From contig NC_019697.1 of NCBI RefSeq assembly GCF_000317145.1, positions 496,001 to 560,000 of the forward strand: DNA of 64,000 nucleotides, in the 5' to 3' direction. A model generated the notes under the pieces. The model was not told the DNA's origin. It made no database searches and saw only the letters and a list, made by a program, of their open reading frames with translations. The translations under genes and the position numbers were made by a program. Positions within the stretch are counted from its first letter, which is position 1; each line of letters begins with the position of its first letter. Origin of the DNA: Chamaesiphon minutus PCC 6605. Its GTDB lineage: Bacteria; Cyanobacteriota; Cyanobacteriia; Cyanobacteriales; Chamaesiphonaceae. Shown here piece by piece: positions 19,607 through 29,400 of the stretch.

Positions 19607-20401
19607 ATGCTCTCCGTTTCTAGTTGTTTTCAGTCTTTACGCGATCGCGGCCAGTGTGCTCTTATTCCGTTTATTACTGCTGGCGATCCAGACTTAACAA
19701 CTACGGCTGAAGCTCTCAAAACTCTAGATGGTGCTGGTGCAGATCTCATCGAATTAGGGGTTCCTTATTCCGATCCCTTAGCCGATGGCCCGATCATTCA
19801 GGCGGCAGCTACTCGTGCGTTGGCGCACGGCGTCAAGCTCAATGATGTTATCCACATGGTGGCACAGGTGAGTCCGCAGATTAAAGCACCGATTATTCTG
19901 TTTACTTATTACAATCCCATCCTCAACCTGGGAATTCGCGAGTTTCTGAGCCAGATTGCTGCTGCTGGGGTCAAAGGTTTGGTGGTGCCAGATTTACCAT
20001 TAGAAGAAGCCGAAGAACTATTGGTACCTGCGGCAGAAATCGGCATCGAAGTTATTTTGCTCGTCGCGCCAACTAGCTCTCAGGAGCGGATCGTAGCGAT
20101 CGCGGCTAAGTCGCAAGGTTTTATTTATTTAGTCAGCGTCACTGGGGTAACTGGAGTGCGATCGGGATTGGAAGATCGGGTGGGAGATATTCTTGCCAAT
20201 CTTCGCAGCGTTACCGATAAACCGATCGCGATTGGCTTTGGTATTTCGGCACCAGAACACGCTCAGCAAGTCCGAAAATGGGGCGCAGACGGGGTAATTG
20301 TCGGAAGTGCCATGGTAAAACGTTTAGCCGAAGGAACCCCCGTAGAAGGGCTAAAATCGATCGAGCAATTCTGTCAAAGTCTCAAAGCAGCAATTGGTTG
20401 A
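19607..20401 (+). CDS. trpA: Tryptophan synthase alpha chain
   Basis: This 264-residue TIM-barrel protein cleaves indole-3-glycerol phosphate to indole and glyceraldehyde 3-phosphate. The catalytic Glu lies in [17 protein letters not shown] (also holding the second catalytic Asp region), and the phosphate-binding GFGIS and [11 protein letters not shown] motifs are present. It is at the end of the ndhL-DUF3007-trpA cluster, separated from DUF3007 by about 155 bases of simple repeats. No other trp gene is nearby, as is normal in cyanobacteria. Confidence 0.97.
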   Translation: MLSVSSCFQSLRDRGQCALIPFITAGDPDLTTTAEALKTLDGAGADLIELGVPYSDPLADGPIIQAAATRALAHGVKLNDVIHMVAQVSPQIKAPIILFTYYNPILNLGIREFLSQIAAAGVKGLVVPDLPLEEAEELLVPAAEIGIEVILLVAPTSSQERIVAIAAKSQGFIYLVSVTGVTGVRSGLEDRVGDILANLRSVTDKPIAIGFGISAPEHAQQVRKWGADGVIVGSAMVKRLAEGTPVEGLKSIEQFCQSLKAAIG

Positions 20402-20601
20402 GAATTGAGAATTGATAACTGTTGCGTGTGCTTTAGATGTTCCCCTTATTGTCTTGGCGGAAAACTAACCCACACTGCGTCATCGCTATCTAATCCCCAT
20501 TACCCTCTACTTGTACTTATATTACGGTTCGATCGAACCAAGCGGTCTCGCTTTGATAAAGTTCGGTAAAATAAAGAGTCAGCAGATGTAGGTAGGCAAA
20601 T

Positions 20602-20970
20602 ATGCTCGAACTAAGTAGTATCGCCGAATTTTCTCGGTGTCATTGTATTGGAATTTGTGCGTTTTTAGTTCCGACTAATTTAGGTTTGGCGATTGCCACA
20701 CTGCTATTTACAGGATTAAATCGACCGCCACGAACAATCTATACAACGATCGGTTTGGGAATACTACCAGCGATAGTTTTATTATTACACGTTTTGACGT
20801 GGTGGTCGATCGGTGTGGTCATGTTGCCGACATTTATTTTGCCAATGCTGGCTACTACCTGCTTGGCGATCTATGCTTATGCGCTGTTCAAACCAGCACA
20901 CATGCGAAACTTGTTGCTGACGATCTCCAAAATTTCGATCGCTAAATATCAGCAGTTGCTAGCTAATTAA
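20602..20970 (+). CDS. Small polytopic membrane protein, unknown function
   Basis: This 122-residue hydrophobic protein has about three transmembrane segments (roughly residues 18-40, 46-66 and 68-95) and a short basic C-terminus. It opens with a conserved-looking SSIAEFSRCHCIGICAFLVP. I recall similar proteins only from cyanobacteria, without function. It is monocistronic and followed by a perfect-stem terminator. Confidence 0.7.
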   Translation: MLELSSIAEFSRCHCIGICAFLVPTNLGLAIATLLFTGLNRPPRTIYTTIGLGILPAIVLLLHVLTWWSIGVVMLPTFILPMLATTCLAIYAYALFKPAHMRNLLLTISKISIAKYQQLLAN

Positions 20971-20980
20971 CTATCTTTAC

Positions 20981-21009
20981 AGCCAATGTTTAGTTGGTAA
21001 ACATTGGCT
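20981..21009 (+). terminator. Intrinsic terminator
   Basis: AGCCAATGTTTA, a GTTGG loop and TAAACATTGGCT form a 12-bp perfect stem, followed by TTGCTATTT. It lies 10 bases after the membrane protein stop. The rest of the gap to 21295 is AT-rich and presumably carries the promoter of the Rieske protein gene; nothing else is seen. Confidence 0.75.
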
Positions 21010-21294
21010 TTGCTATTTCAAATTAGTGGTTATATGTAGCTAAACTTTGATGAATAGATAACATTTATCATCCCAAATCGACCTAATAATCGATTCAAGA
21101 TCGAGATTGAGCTGTTGAGAATAAATAGCATTAATTTAATATTTAAAGCGAATATTATCGCTCGCGTATCGATCGGGGTAACATAGTTATTTCAGATTAT
21201 GGAGATTAAATTCAACCGAAGTAAAAATTGCTAAAATAAAAGCGAAGAGCTATTGTCTCTCGTTAATATTTGCAGCAATCAAAGCCCAAAAATT

Positions 21295-21768
21295 ATGATT
21301 AAACGTCGTTCATTTCTTGGCTACTTTAGTATCGGTTGGCTGACTGCTTGTTTTCCTGTGGTATTGGCAGCTTGCGCGCCCAAGCAAGCCACGACAGAAG
21401 CCACAAGCTCTACCCCAGATTCAGCTTCAGATGATAAAACGACTTCCAAACCAGCAGCAAAGAAGACCGCAGATGGATTTACAGTAGTCGGTACTGTCGC
21501 CCAACTCGAACAGGCTGGATATATTCAAACCAAACAAGTCGCGGTGACCAAAGATCCGGCCAATCCCAAGCAGTTACTGGCTGTCAATCCTAAATGTACC
21601 CATCAAGGTTGTGATGTCAAATGGATGGCTGGGGCGAAAAAATACGATTGCCCTTGTCACTCTGCTGAATATGCGGCTGATGGTAAAGTTCTCAAAGGGC
21701 CTGCTACAAAATCTTTAGCTAAGTATCCAGCGAAGATTGTTGGCACCCAAGTGTTGGTGAAAGTTTAG
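21295..21768 (+). CDS. Rieske-type [2Fe-2S] lipoprotein
   Basis: This 157-residue protein starts at the ATG at 21295 (a TTG at 21253 would add 14 residues). The N-terminus KRRSFLGYFSIGWL resembles a twin-arginine signal and continues to a lipobox LAAC. After a Ser/Thr/Lys-rich linker there is a Rieske domain with both cluster motifs, CTHQGC and CPCH, which provide two Cys and two His. It is probably an exported, lipid-anchored electron-transfer protein, smaller than PetC and not the cytochrome b6f subunit. Its partner is unknown. Confidence 0.85.
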   Translation: MIKRRSFLGYFSIGWLTACFPVVLAACAPKQATTEATSSTPDSASDDKTTSKPAAKKTADGFTVVGTVAQLEQAGYIQTKQVAVTKDPANPKQLLAVNPKCTHQGCDVKWMAGAKKYDCPCHSAEYAADGKVLKGPATKSLAKYPAKIVGTQVLVKV

Positions 21769-21794
21769 TTAATTAGTTAACCCAAGTTGCTACT

Positions 21795-22080
21795 TATAAC
21801 CGCAGCGGTTATAAACCGCCGCTCAGCTTGCGTAATGTCCGCCTGTCTTGATTCGCTTCTTTCGGCCTCCCAAGCGCGCGTTGCCGACCCATGTGTTTGG
21901 GTCGGCAACATCTGCGCAATCTCTGATGCGCTGATGTGCCTTGATGGTCGGGTCTTCTGCTGAGGGAACCTCAGAGTTCGATCGTGGAAGTGCGACAACG
22001 ACGCATCGACTTGGAGATTTCTTCTTTGGTTGTGTGCGTTAAGACAACAAAGGCGGACATTACGCATCCTTAGCACTGAC
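21795..22080. other. Structured intergenic region with nested inverted repeats
   Basis: The 21769-22337 gap has no convincing gene but strong secondary structure. It contains ATAACCGCAGCGGTTAT, a hairpin GTTGCCGACCC/GGGTCGGCAAC near 21879-21909, and an outer pair TGCGTAATGTCCGCCT (about 21827) and AGGCGGACATTACGCA (about 22051) enclosing about 210 bases. It could be a small mobile repeat or a structured RNA. The region beyond 22080 holds only CAATCCG-type period-7 repeats at about 22303-22333. Confidence 0.5.
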
Positions 22081-22337
22081 TTCCAACCGTTAGCATGATG
22101 GTAGGTAGCAACTTGATTTAGTTAGTGTAAGTCGGTAAATAGGGGTCTCGAACTAGATGCAGACGATAATTAATGTCTGAAATTATGCGATCGTTTTATC
22201 CCGATCGCGATTGTAACTAGCAGCGGATAGATAAACTAATAACAATTTAAAAACTAATTCCGATCGATGGCTCGATCGACTCCACATATGGCAAGGTTTT
22301 CCCAATCCGCAATCCGCAATCCAAAATCCAAAATGGT

Positions 22338-23252
22338 ATGATGAGTTTTCAAACTGCGCGACCGTATACACTATTGTCGATCGGGGCTGCGCTGATGACG
22401 ATCGCGCTAAAAACTGGAGCCTATTTTTTAACTGGCTCGGTAGGACTATTATCTGATGCGTTGGAGTCTGGGATCAATTTGGTGGCTGCACTGGCAGCGT
22501 TTTGGGCATTATCTTTTGCCGCCACTCCCGCCGATGAAGATCATCCATTTGGACATAATAAGGCCGAATACTTTTCGAGTGGATTGGAAAGTATTTTAAT
22601 TGTCGTGGCAGCAATTGGGATTGCGGTAGTCGCGGTGGGAAGATTATCTTCGCCGCAACCGCTCGAACAGCTCGGCGTGGGCTTATTTTTGACATTAATT
22701 GCTACGGCGATTAATGGTGGCGTTGCCTGGATTTTATTACGAGCGGGAAAGCGACTGCGATCGATTACGCTCCGTGCTGATGCCCATCATTTATTTACAG
22801 ATGTTTGGACTTCAGGCGGCGTCATTCTCGGCATCTTGCTCGTCAAGCTGACGGGTTGGCTGATTCTCGATCCGATAATTGCCTTATGCGTTGCGGCGAG
22901 TATCCTCGTATCGGGAGCAAAACTGCTTCAAGAGACAGGCGCGGGGTTGCTCGATACCTCACTACCACTAGAAGAACGCGATCGCATTACAAATATTTTT
23001 AGTAGGTACGAGCCGCAAGGTATCCACTTTCATGCCCTCCGCACGCGAGTATCCGGTTCGCGGCGATTCGTGACGTTTCACGTCTTGGTACCAGGAAGTT
23101 GGACGGTGCAACAAGGGCACGATCTCTGTGAAGATGTTGAAGAAGCGATCGTTGAGGCTCTACCAGGTGCTAATGTAGTTTCGCACATGGAACCGCTCGA
23201 AGATCCCAAATCCTGGACGGATCTAGAACTCGATCGGTCGATCGATCGATAA
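22338..23252 (+). CDS. Cation diffusion facilitator transporter
   Basis: This 304-residue CDF protein has six membrane segments and a C-terminal cytoplasmic domain. The metal site of segment II is in LLSDALESGINL, with the HPFGHNKAEYFSSG loop after it. The second site is ADAHHLFTDVWTS (D and H/D of segment V). The C-terminal half contains HALRTRVSGSRRFVTFHVLV and a HDLCEDVEEAI region, typical of the ferredoxin-like CDF tail. It exports divalent metal (Zn, Fe, Mn or Co) in exchange for protons; the metal cannot be assigned. Confidence 0.92.
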   Translation: MMSFQTARPYTLLSIGAALMTIALKTGAYFLTGSVGLLSDALESGINLVAALAAFWALSFAATPADEDHPFGHNKAEYFSSGLESILIVVAAIGIAVVAVGRLSSPQPLEQLGVGLFLTLIATAINGGVAWILLRAGKRLRSITLRADAHHLFTDVWTSGGVILGILLVKLTGWLILDPIIALCVAASILVSGAKLLQETGAGLLDTSLPLEERDRITNIFSRYEPQGIHFHALRTRVSGSRRFVTFHVLVPGSWTVQQGHDLCEDVEEAIVEALPGANVVSHMEPLEDPKSWTDLELDRSIDR

Positions 23253-23292
23253 TCCTAGCTCTATCGCGACAACTATCGCCCGACCCGACGAT

Positions 23293-23778
23293 TTACCCGA
23301 TTGCTGTGGATTTAATCGGATGAGCTGGAATGCCGACAACGGTCGTGTTATCTGCCACATTTTTAGTGACGATAGCACCAGCACCAATCTTACAGTTTGA
23401 ACCAACTTTTACTCCTGGCAAGATCGCGGCATTCGCACCGATTTCGGTACAATCGCCAATCCTACTTTTTCCCAGCACTTTGGCACCAGGAGATATTGCA
23501 CAGTATCGACCGATGCTGGCATCATGGCTAACGATCGCCGCTTTGTTGAGCAAAGTTCCATTACCAATCCGCACATTGCATGTGATGGTCGCATGGGAGA
23601 GAATACATACCCCATCACCGATATTATTATCAAATTTTCCAATCAGAGCATAATTTGAAATAATTGAGCATGGCTTCCCACCGATAGAGACCAGCTCTTG
23701 GAAAAGTTTTTTACGAATTGCAGCACTTCCCACCCCAAGGGCAAAATCAGGTGACTCATTCAAAAAGTGCTCTTTCAA
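23293..23778 (-). pseudogene. NeuD/PglD-type sugar acetyltransferase lacking its N-terminus
   Basis: The 161 codons from a TTG encode the end of the N-terminal domain (SPDFALGVGSAAIRKKLF) and a left-handed beta-helix of hexapeptide repeats ending VVGIPAHPIK, as in NeuD/PglD O- or N-acetyltransferases. Normal family members have about 50-70 more residues at the start with a Rossmann-like substrate-binding fold, and no continuation is visible upstream in any frame. It is therefore probably a truncated remnant downstream of the SWIM gene. It may still be expressed. Confidence 0.65.
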
Positions 23779-23886
23779 AGCTTCCCATGATTAGATCGCT
23801 AGTAATCTCACAGCCCACGTCGTGCTATTCCAAGCAAATCTAACCACAGCAACCGATCGCCGACAGCTTATTTCGATCGATTTATG

Positions 23887-25536
23887 CTAGAGCCTTACTA
23901 ATGCTTGCTGATGCTGCATTCGCAAGGCAAGGATATGTTCGCAGGGGCCTTTAAATAGCTTATTTTGCTGGTGCCAATTACAGGTACAATTGGCGGCCAC
24001 CAATCGCTCATCGCGATCGATCTCGGCAATTGGCTTATATGTCTGCGATCGATATTTTATAGTTCCGGCTAGATGTAATGTCCCGTTAGTATCGACACTC
24101 GAACTATCGACTTTGACGACTTTATTCGTGATAAATTCGCTGGCGGCTGATTCGCGATCGTTGGCAAATCTCAATCGATCGATCGGCAATGGTTCTTGAG
24201 TTAATTCGCGGACGCGATAGACTTGTTTATTCAGATCGTAAATCGCTCGTCCGGCTTGAGTATAGGCACTCAAGGCACCTAAAACGACACTGCGATCGAG
24301 TTTCAATCTTTTAGCCAGATCGTCAGGCGATTCGAGCCAATTTTCTTGCAATCCGGCGAATACTTTTTGCTTCGTCCAATCATCGACAGTGTCGCGGGGA
24401 GCCATCAGATCGAAATTTCCGGCTTTTGCCCAGTCATTTGCCGTCCAGCCGGATAAACCCAGGGTGAAGGATAAATCGTGAAGATCGGCGACGTAAAAGG
24501 AGGGTAAACCCGTGCCTAATAAGTGAACGGTGAACTTCTTAGCGACGGGAATCAAGCGTTCTAAAATCAACAATCGGCGGCGTCCCCAAACGCGAATTTC
24601 TTCGGGTTTATTGCCGTGGTAGAAGGATCGATCGCAAACTACTTCGAGATTCCACGGCTCGAAAATGACGCGGACTGGTTCGCCCGGTTTGAGGATATAT
24701 TTCATGCTCCGAGGGCCATGTTTTTCCTTGCGGCGGCGGAGGACGAAGCAAAGATTGTAGATATCCATCGGATGGAGATCGAAGCTAATTGCGGGCAAGG
24801 ACATCGCTGAATTGACTTGCAAGAAGCCGCGTACCCACGTATCGGGTAAATCGATTTTCACCTCTTTATAAGCCACCTCGCCCGCAGTTTGAACGCCAAA
24901 ACCGGAGGGATCTACTTCAAAAACGGTGGATTTATAGGTGCGGATTTTTTGGAATTCGTCGTAAAGTGCGGCGGAATAATCGACATTTGTCGTCCCGCAC
25001 GCAAAGTCGCCGACGTTTTTAAAAACCTCATAGCTGGCACCGAGCCGCCCGTAGCTAGATTCATCTTGGCTGAAACACTCGAAGAATACTTCGTCGGGAT
25101 GGACGGTAATCACCGGATCGAGGACGAACCAAGCATCGCGATCTTTTTGGTACAGGTAGTCGAAATAGCGGCGCACGGATTTGTAGTATCCGCTCGATCG
25201 CTCGGAGCTACGACGGCGTAATTCGCTCATTTCGGCATCGAGTTCTCGCAGTCTGTCAGTCACGGTTTGCCGCTGGGTGGCGATGAGTTGCCAGTCGATC
25301 TCATTGCGTTGCGCTGCCCATTCTTTATAGGCGGTTTTATCTTTGGGCTGAAATCGCAAGTCGGAGACTACGACATCGTGCAGCGCGCTTATCGCTTCGC
25401 GGAAGGCGATATTTTGCCGCAGTTCGCCGCGAAAATAAGTCGGCGTGCGGGTGACATCGGGAGCGAAGGACATATTCGTGCGATCGCCATTGCTGGAGAT
25501 GCTACTGTTGCCGGGATAACTATAGTTAAATTCCAT
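23887..25536 (-). CDS. SWIM zinc-finger protein
   Basis: With the ATG at 25536 the protein is 549 residues and starts MEFNYSYPG; a frame open to 25566 adds ten unlikely residues. The C-terminus has a SWIM finger: CTCNWHQ, then CEHILALR (C-x-C-xn-C-x-H), preceded by a beta segment (YRSQTYKPIAEID). The remainder is a large domain of unknown fold with a coiled stretch (RLRELDAEMSELRRRSSER). SWIM fingers bind nucleic acid or protein. It is the last gene of a minus-strand run and has its own promoter whose -10 region is identical to that of the WGR/HEAT gene at 33.2-36.4 kb. In E. coli the SWIM protein YehQ is likewise linked to the WGR protein YehI. Confidence 0.8.
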   Translation of the reverse strand: MEFNYSYPGNSSISSNGDRTNMSFAPDVTRTPTYFRGELRQNIAFREAISALHDVVVSDLRFQPKDKTAYKEWAAQRNEIDWQLIATQRQTVTDRLRELDAEMSELRRRSSERSSGYYKSVRRYFDYLYQKDRDAWFVLDPVITVHPDEVFFECFSQDESSYGRLGASYEVFKNVGDFACGTTNVDYSAALYDEFQKIRTYKSTVFEVDPSGFGVQTAGEVAYKEVKIDLPDTWVRGFLQVNSAMSLPAISFDLHPMDIYNLCFVLRRRKEKHGPRSMKYILKPGEPVRVIFEPWNLEVVCDRSFYHGNKPEEIRVWGRRRLLILERLIPVAKKFTVHLLGTGLPSFYVADLHDLSFTLGLSGWTANDWAKAGNFDLMAPRDTVDDWTKQKVFAGLQENWLESPDDLAKRLKLDRSVVLGALSAYTQAGRAIYDLNKQVYRVRELTQEPLPIDRLRFANDRESAASEFITNKVVKVDSSSVDTNGTLHLAGTIKYRSQTYKPIAEIDRDERLVAANCTCNWHQQNKLFKGPCEHILALRMQHQQALVRL

Positions 25537-25573
25537 CGATCTAGTTACATGGGAAACACAACGCAAAGCTTAA

Positions 25574-25607
25574 ATACTATTGTACTATGCCATCTGCAAA
25601 TTGTCAG
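25574..25607 (-). promoter_or_regulatory. Promoter of the SWIM gene with shared operator-like -10 box
   Basis: Read on the minus strand: -35 CTGACA (25602-25607), a 17-base spacer, and -10 TACAAT (25579-25584) inside ATAGTACAATAGTAT (25574-25588). The start codon is 37 bases further. The same 15-mer with the same 17-base spacing lies upstream of the WGR gene. The box AGTACAATAGTA differs by one base from the cyanobacterial LexA consensus RGTACNNNDGTWCB as I remember it. Confidence 0.65.
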
Positions 25608-25649
25608 CTTGTATCGATCGCATTACGGATTATGAAACCTTGCCTATAT

Positions 25650-26384
25650 CTACTTCAGACGGAGTTCGATGCGATCGTTGAGATAGTTTTTCCGAGTATT
25701 CCAGTCTGGCAAAATGCTCTCTAATAGTTTGTAAAAACTAGCAGAATGATTGGGAAACCGGAGATGACAGAGTTCGTGAATTATCACATAGTCAATGCAA
25801 TCTTTTGGTGCGCTAACTAAGAGGGGGTTGAGGAATATTTTACCATTTGGGGTGCAGCTTCCCCAGCGTTTGGACATAATGCGAAGTTCAAAGCCAATTT
25901 TTTCTGGAATAATTCCATAAATAGCAACTAATTTGGTGCAGTATTGGTAACGTTCGCTAAATATTGTCATCGCTCGATCGCGAAACCAATTAGAAATGGA
26001 TCTTTCGACATGTTCTCTGTCAAATGGTGTGGGCGTATTAACTTCCAATCTACCTTGCCACAGCCGGATTTTTTCAACTGAACTTTCAATTAGTTTTAGC
26101 CGATATTGACGACCTAAATAGCGATAACCTTCGCCTGAGACGCATTCGGGGGCGGGTAAAGGTGGGGCATATTTGGTAAATTGGCGTTGTTGTTTGGCAA
26201 TCCAGGCGGCGCGATGAATGACTTTGGATTCGATCGATTGCAAGGTCTCATTGGTAGGAGCTTTGACAATAATACTACTATCTGGATGAACTTCGATCGC
26301 CAAGGTTTTGCGGGGGGAATATTCCAGGGCGAAGGTGATGTTTTGGCTTCCGTAGGGCACGCGATGGATCTCGGTTGATTTCAT
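25650..26384 (-). CDS. DUF45/YgjP-type zinc metallopeptidase linked to Type I R-M
   Basis: This 244-residue protein has a zincin motif HELCHLRFPNH (HExxH with a downstream His) and the MSKRWGSCTPNGKIFLNP segment typical of DUF45 (SprT/M48-like) proteins. It lies 62 bases downstream of hsdR in the same direction. DUF45 genes are very often the last gene of bacterial Type I restriction operons, so it is probably part of this system, perhaps proteolytic control of the restriction subunit. That function is inference; the domain call is firm. Confidence 0.88.
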   Translation of the reverse strand: MKSTEIHRVPYGSQNITFALEYSPRKTLAIEVHPDSSIIVKAPTNETLQSIESKVIHRAAWIAKQQRQFTKYAPPLPAPECVSGEGYRYLGRQYRLKLIESSVEKIRLWQGRLEVNTPTPFDREHVERSISNWFRDRAMTIFSERYQYCTKLVAIYGIIPEKIGFELRIMSKRWGSCTPNGKIFLNPLLVSAPKDCIDYVIIHELCHLRFPNHSASFYKLLESILPDWNTRKNYLNDRIELRLK

Positions 26385-26446
26385 ATCATCTAAATATTTT
26401 TTAACCGCAGAGGCTCAGAGAGCGCAGAGAAGAGAAGGAAGAGATG

Positions 26447-29400
26447 TTAGCTGACTTCATAGTTTTCGGCAATCTTGAGGATCTTGGCAATTAGTTCGTC
26501 TAAGTCTGCCCAGTGAATGAATAGATTGTGAGTCTTTTTTAAGTCGTGAACGAGATCGTCGATTTCGTTCATCATCCGGTTTTGGATATCTTTGTGATGT
26601 TGCCAATCGCGGACTTTGTGTTTGGTGATAATATCTTCGATACCGATCGATAGTAATACAAATACGTCTGAATGATTGATATTGCTGTCGATGCCGCCAT
26701 CGATTAAAATCGAGGCTGGTGCTGCAAAGTCCGCCTGCGCGGACTGGGTTGTATATGTGGACTTCACTTCACGAACAACGGAGCGAGCGGTATTGTAGTC
26801 CGCGTAGGCGGACTTCGCATCACGAGCAGAGACTTCAGTCTCTAGGCTCTCTGGGCTACTAGATAATTTAGCTTGCAAAACGTTGTAAAAAGCTCGCGCT
26901 TGGGGGCGAGTTTGCAATGGTAGGGGAACGGTATCCGCGCCACCACTGCGGACGGTTTCTAGACACGATCGCATTTGCTGGAGATATTCGATGTCACCGA
27001 GGCGTTTGGCGCGGTGGGCATCGATCGCGGTTTGAATTAATTGACTCAATCGCAGGTATAATACAGGGTCTTCTTCCATCCGTTCGATCGCGACTTTTTT
27101 GATTCTCGCGGCGATGGCATCGGCTTGGGCGGCTGTTCCTACAATACTTTCAATTTCGGCATTCGATCGATCCAGATCGAAAATATCTACAGGTTCGATA
27201 ATAGTCATAAATTCCGACGCGCCGATTTCTTTTTCTACCATTCGGCGAATTTGGTCGGTATATTCCGAATAGTCTACCTTTTCGCCGTACCTGACTTTAA
27301 CTAGATCCCGCAGCTTGAGCCAAGATTTGAGATCTTGGAGATAGCGGTGTTTGGTAGTTTCGGGAGTATCGGCTTGAAAGGGAGCATTACTGAGGGCGAG
27401 GCGGAGATTTTTGGCGAAATCGCGCAGGGCTGCATAAAATTCGTCCCGACGATCTTGGGGTTCGAGCCACTGCTGGAGGCTTTCGGTATCCTGAAGATTA
27501 GTCACGCCTTTAAATACATCCCACACCGCCGCGTGTAAAGTGGGCAATTTGGCAATTTCTACGCGCACGTCTACCAAGGCACCCTCAATATCCTCTCGAT
27601 CGAAGCCTTCTTGCTCCAAGGCGGCGTAGATTTCTAGGGCTTGGTTCATTTCGCCAAAAATGCCCCGATAGTCGATTACCAGCCCGTATTCTTTGCCCTC
27701 GAACACCCGATTTACTCGCGCGATCGCTTGTAATATATTATGTTCTTTGAGCCGTTTGTCGATATACAAAATCGCATTGCGCGGCGCGTCAAAGCCCGTC
27801 AGCAGTTTATCAACGACGATTAATAAATCTGGTGCATCGTCACCATCGCCATCTTTGAATTTTTCGATTAGCCTGTCTTGATAATTTTTCGGCGTGCCAT
27901 AAATTGCCATCATATCTTTCCAAAAGCGTTGGACTTCCGAAAGATCGGCTTCATTGACACTATCGTTATCTTCGCGAGTATCTGGGGGCGAAATAATTAC
28001 TGCCGATCGCACTTTACCCCAATCGTCGAGAAGTTTTTTATATGTAATTGCCGCGCGTTTGCTAGAGGTAGCGAATTGTCCTTTTAATTTCGTACCCTTG
28101 AAATGTTTGTCAAAATGTTGACTGAGATCGTAGGCAACTTCTCGCATTCTTGCATCGGCTTCATACAGCGGTTCGGCACTTTTGAACTTGCGTTTCAAGT
28201 CGGCTTTTTGTTCGGAATTTAAGTCAGATGTAATCCGATCGAACCATTTATCAACAGCTTCAGTATTTTTGAATTCACTTTCTCGCCCTTCATAAACGAT
28301 CGGCACTACTGCTTTATCCCCGACAGCTTTGGGCATAGTATAAGAGTGAATAAACCCGCCGAATTTCTGGGCGGTACTTTTATCCTTTTTGAGTAATGGC
28401 GTACCTGTGAAGCCGATATAACAGGCATGTGGGAACACATTTCGCATCTTGGCGTGAATTTGCCCGTATTGGGAGCGATGGGATTCATCTACTAGCACAA
28501 ATATATTCGGGCTGGGATTTTCACCCTTTTCTCTAGCGACAGTATCAAATTTATCGATGACGGTGGTAATAATTTCGGCTTTGGGGAGATTGAGTAATTC
28601 GAGTAGATTTTTACCACTTTGAGCTTGAGTCGGCGGCAGTTTACAATTGCCGAAAGTAATGGTAAGTTGATCGTCTAAATCGACTCGATCGTTAACTAGA
28701 ATAATCTTCGGATTGAGAATACTTGGTTCTCTAATTAATGCTTTAGCTAATAACACCATCGTCAACGACTTTCCGCTCCCCGTCGTGTGCCAAATTACGC
28801 CACCCTGACGCGACTTATCCCCGCGTACCTGCTTGACTCGATCGATCGTTGCTCTCACCGCAAAATACTGTTGATAACGGGCGATCTTTTTATCTCCAGC
28901 ATCAAATAAAATATAACCATGAATCAGAGCTAATAATCGTTGCGGTGCGAGTAAACTGTAGATTAATCGATCTTGAGCCGAAACTAATCTCTCACCCGCT
29001 GCCCAGAGTTCGCGAATTTTTACCTGCTCCCAAGTTTGCCGCCAGCTTAATAGTTTCTGACTTTGAGTTGCTGAAAGATCCACATTAATGAGGGCGTATA
29101 ATTCGGCTTCAAACTTATCTAATCCTCCCTCTTCTTTCCACACTGCCCAAAATTCTTTTGATGTGCCAGTAGTCGCATATTGGGCTGAGTTTTGAGCGAT
29201 CGCCATTAAGATTTGAGTAACACAAAAAAAGTGCGGAATCTCATCCGTACGCTGATTTCGTAAGTGTTGACTAATCGCTTCTTCAGTAGCTTTGGGCAGA
29301 TCTGGGCGTTTACATTCGATCGCCACCAACGGAATCCCATTCACAAATACCACAATATCAGGGCGACGAGTTTGGGTACTATTCAACCGCTCGACTTCAA

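Noticed and set aside
22183-22371. 62-codon minus-strand frame upstream of the CDF gene
   Set aside because: It is built largely from CAATCCG repeats and HIP1-type sequence and overlaps the CDF start; not a credible gene.
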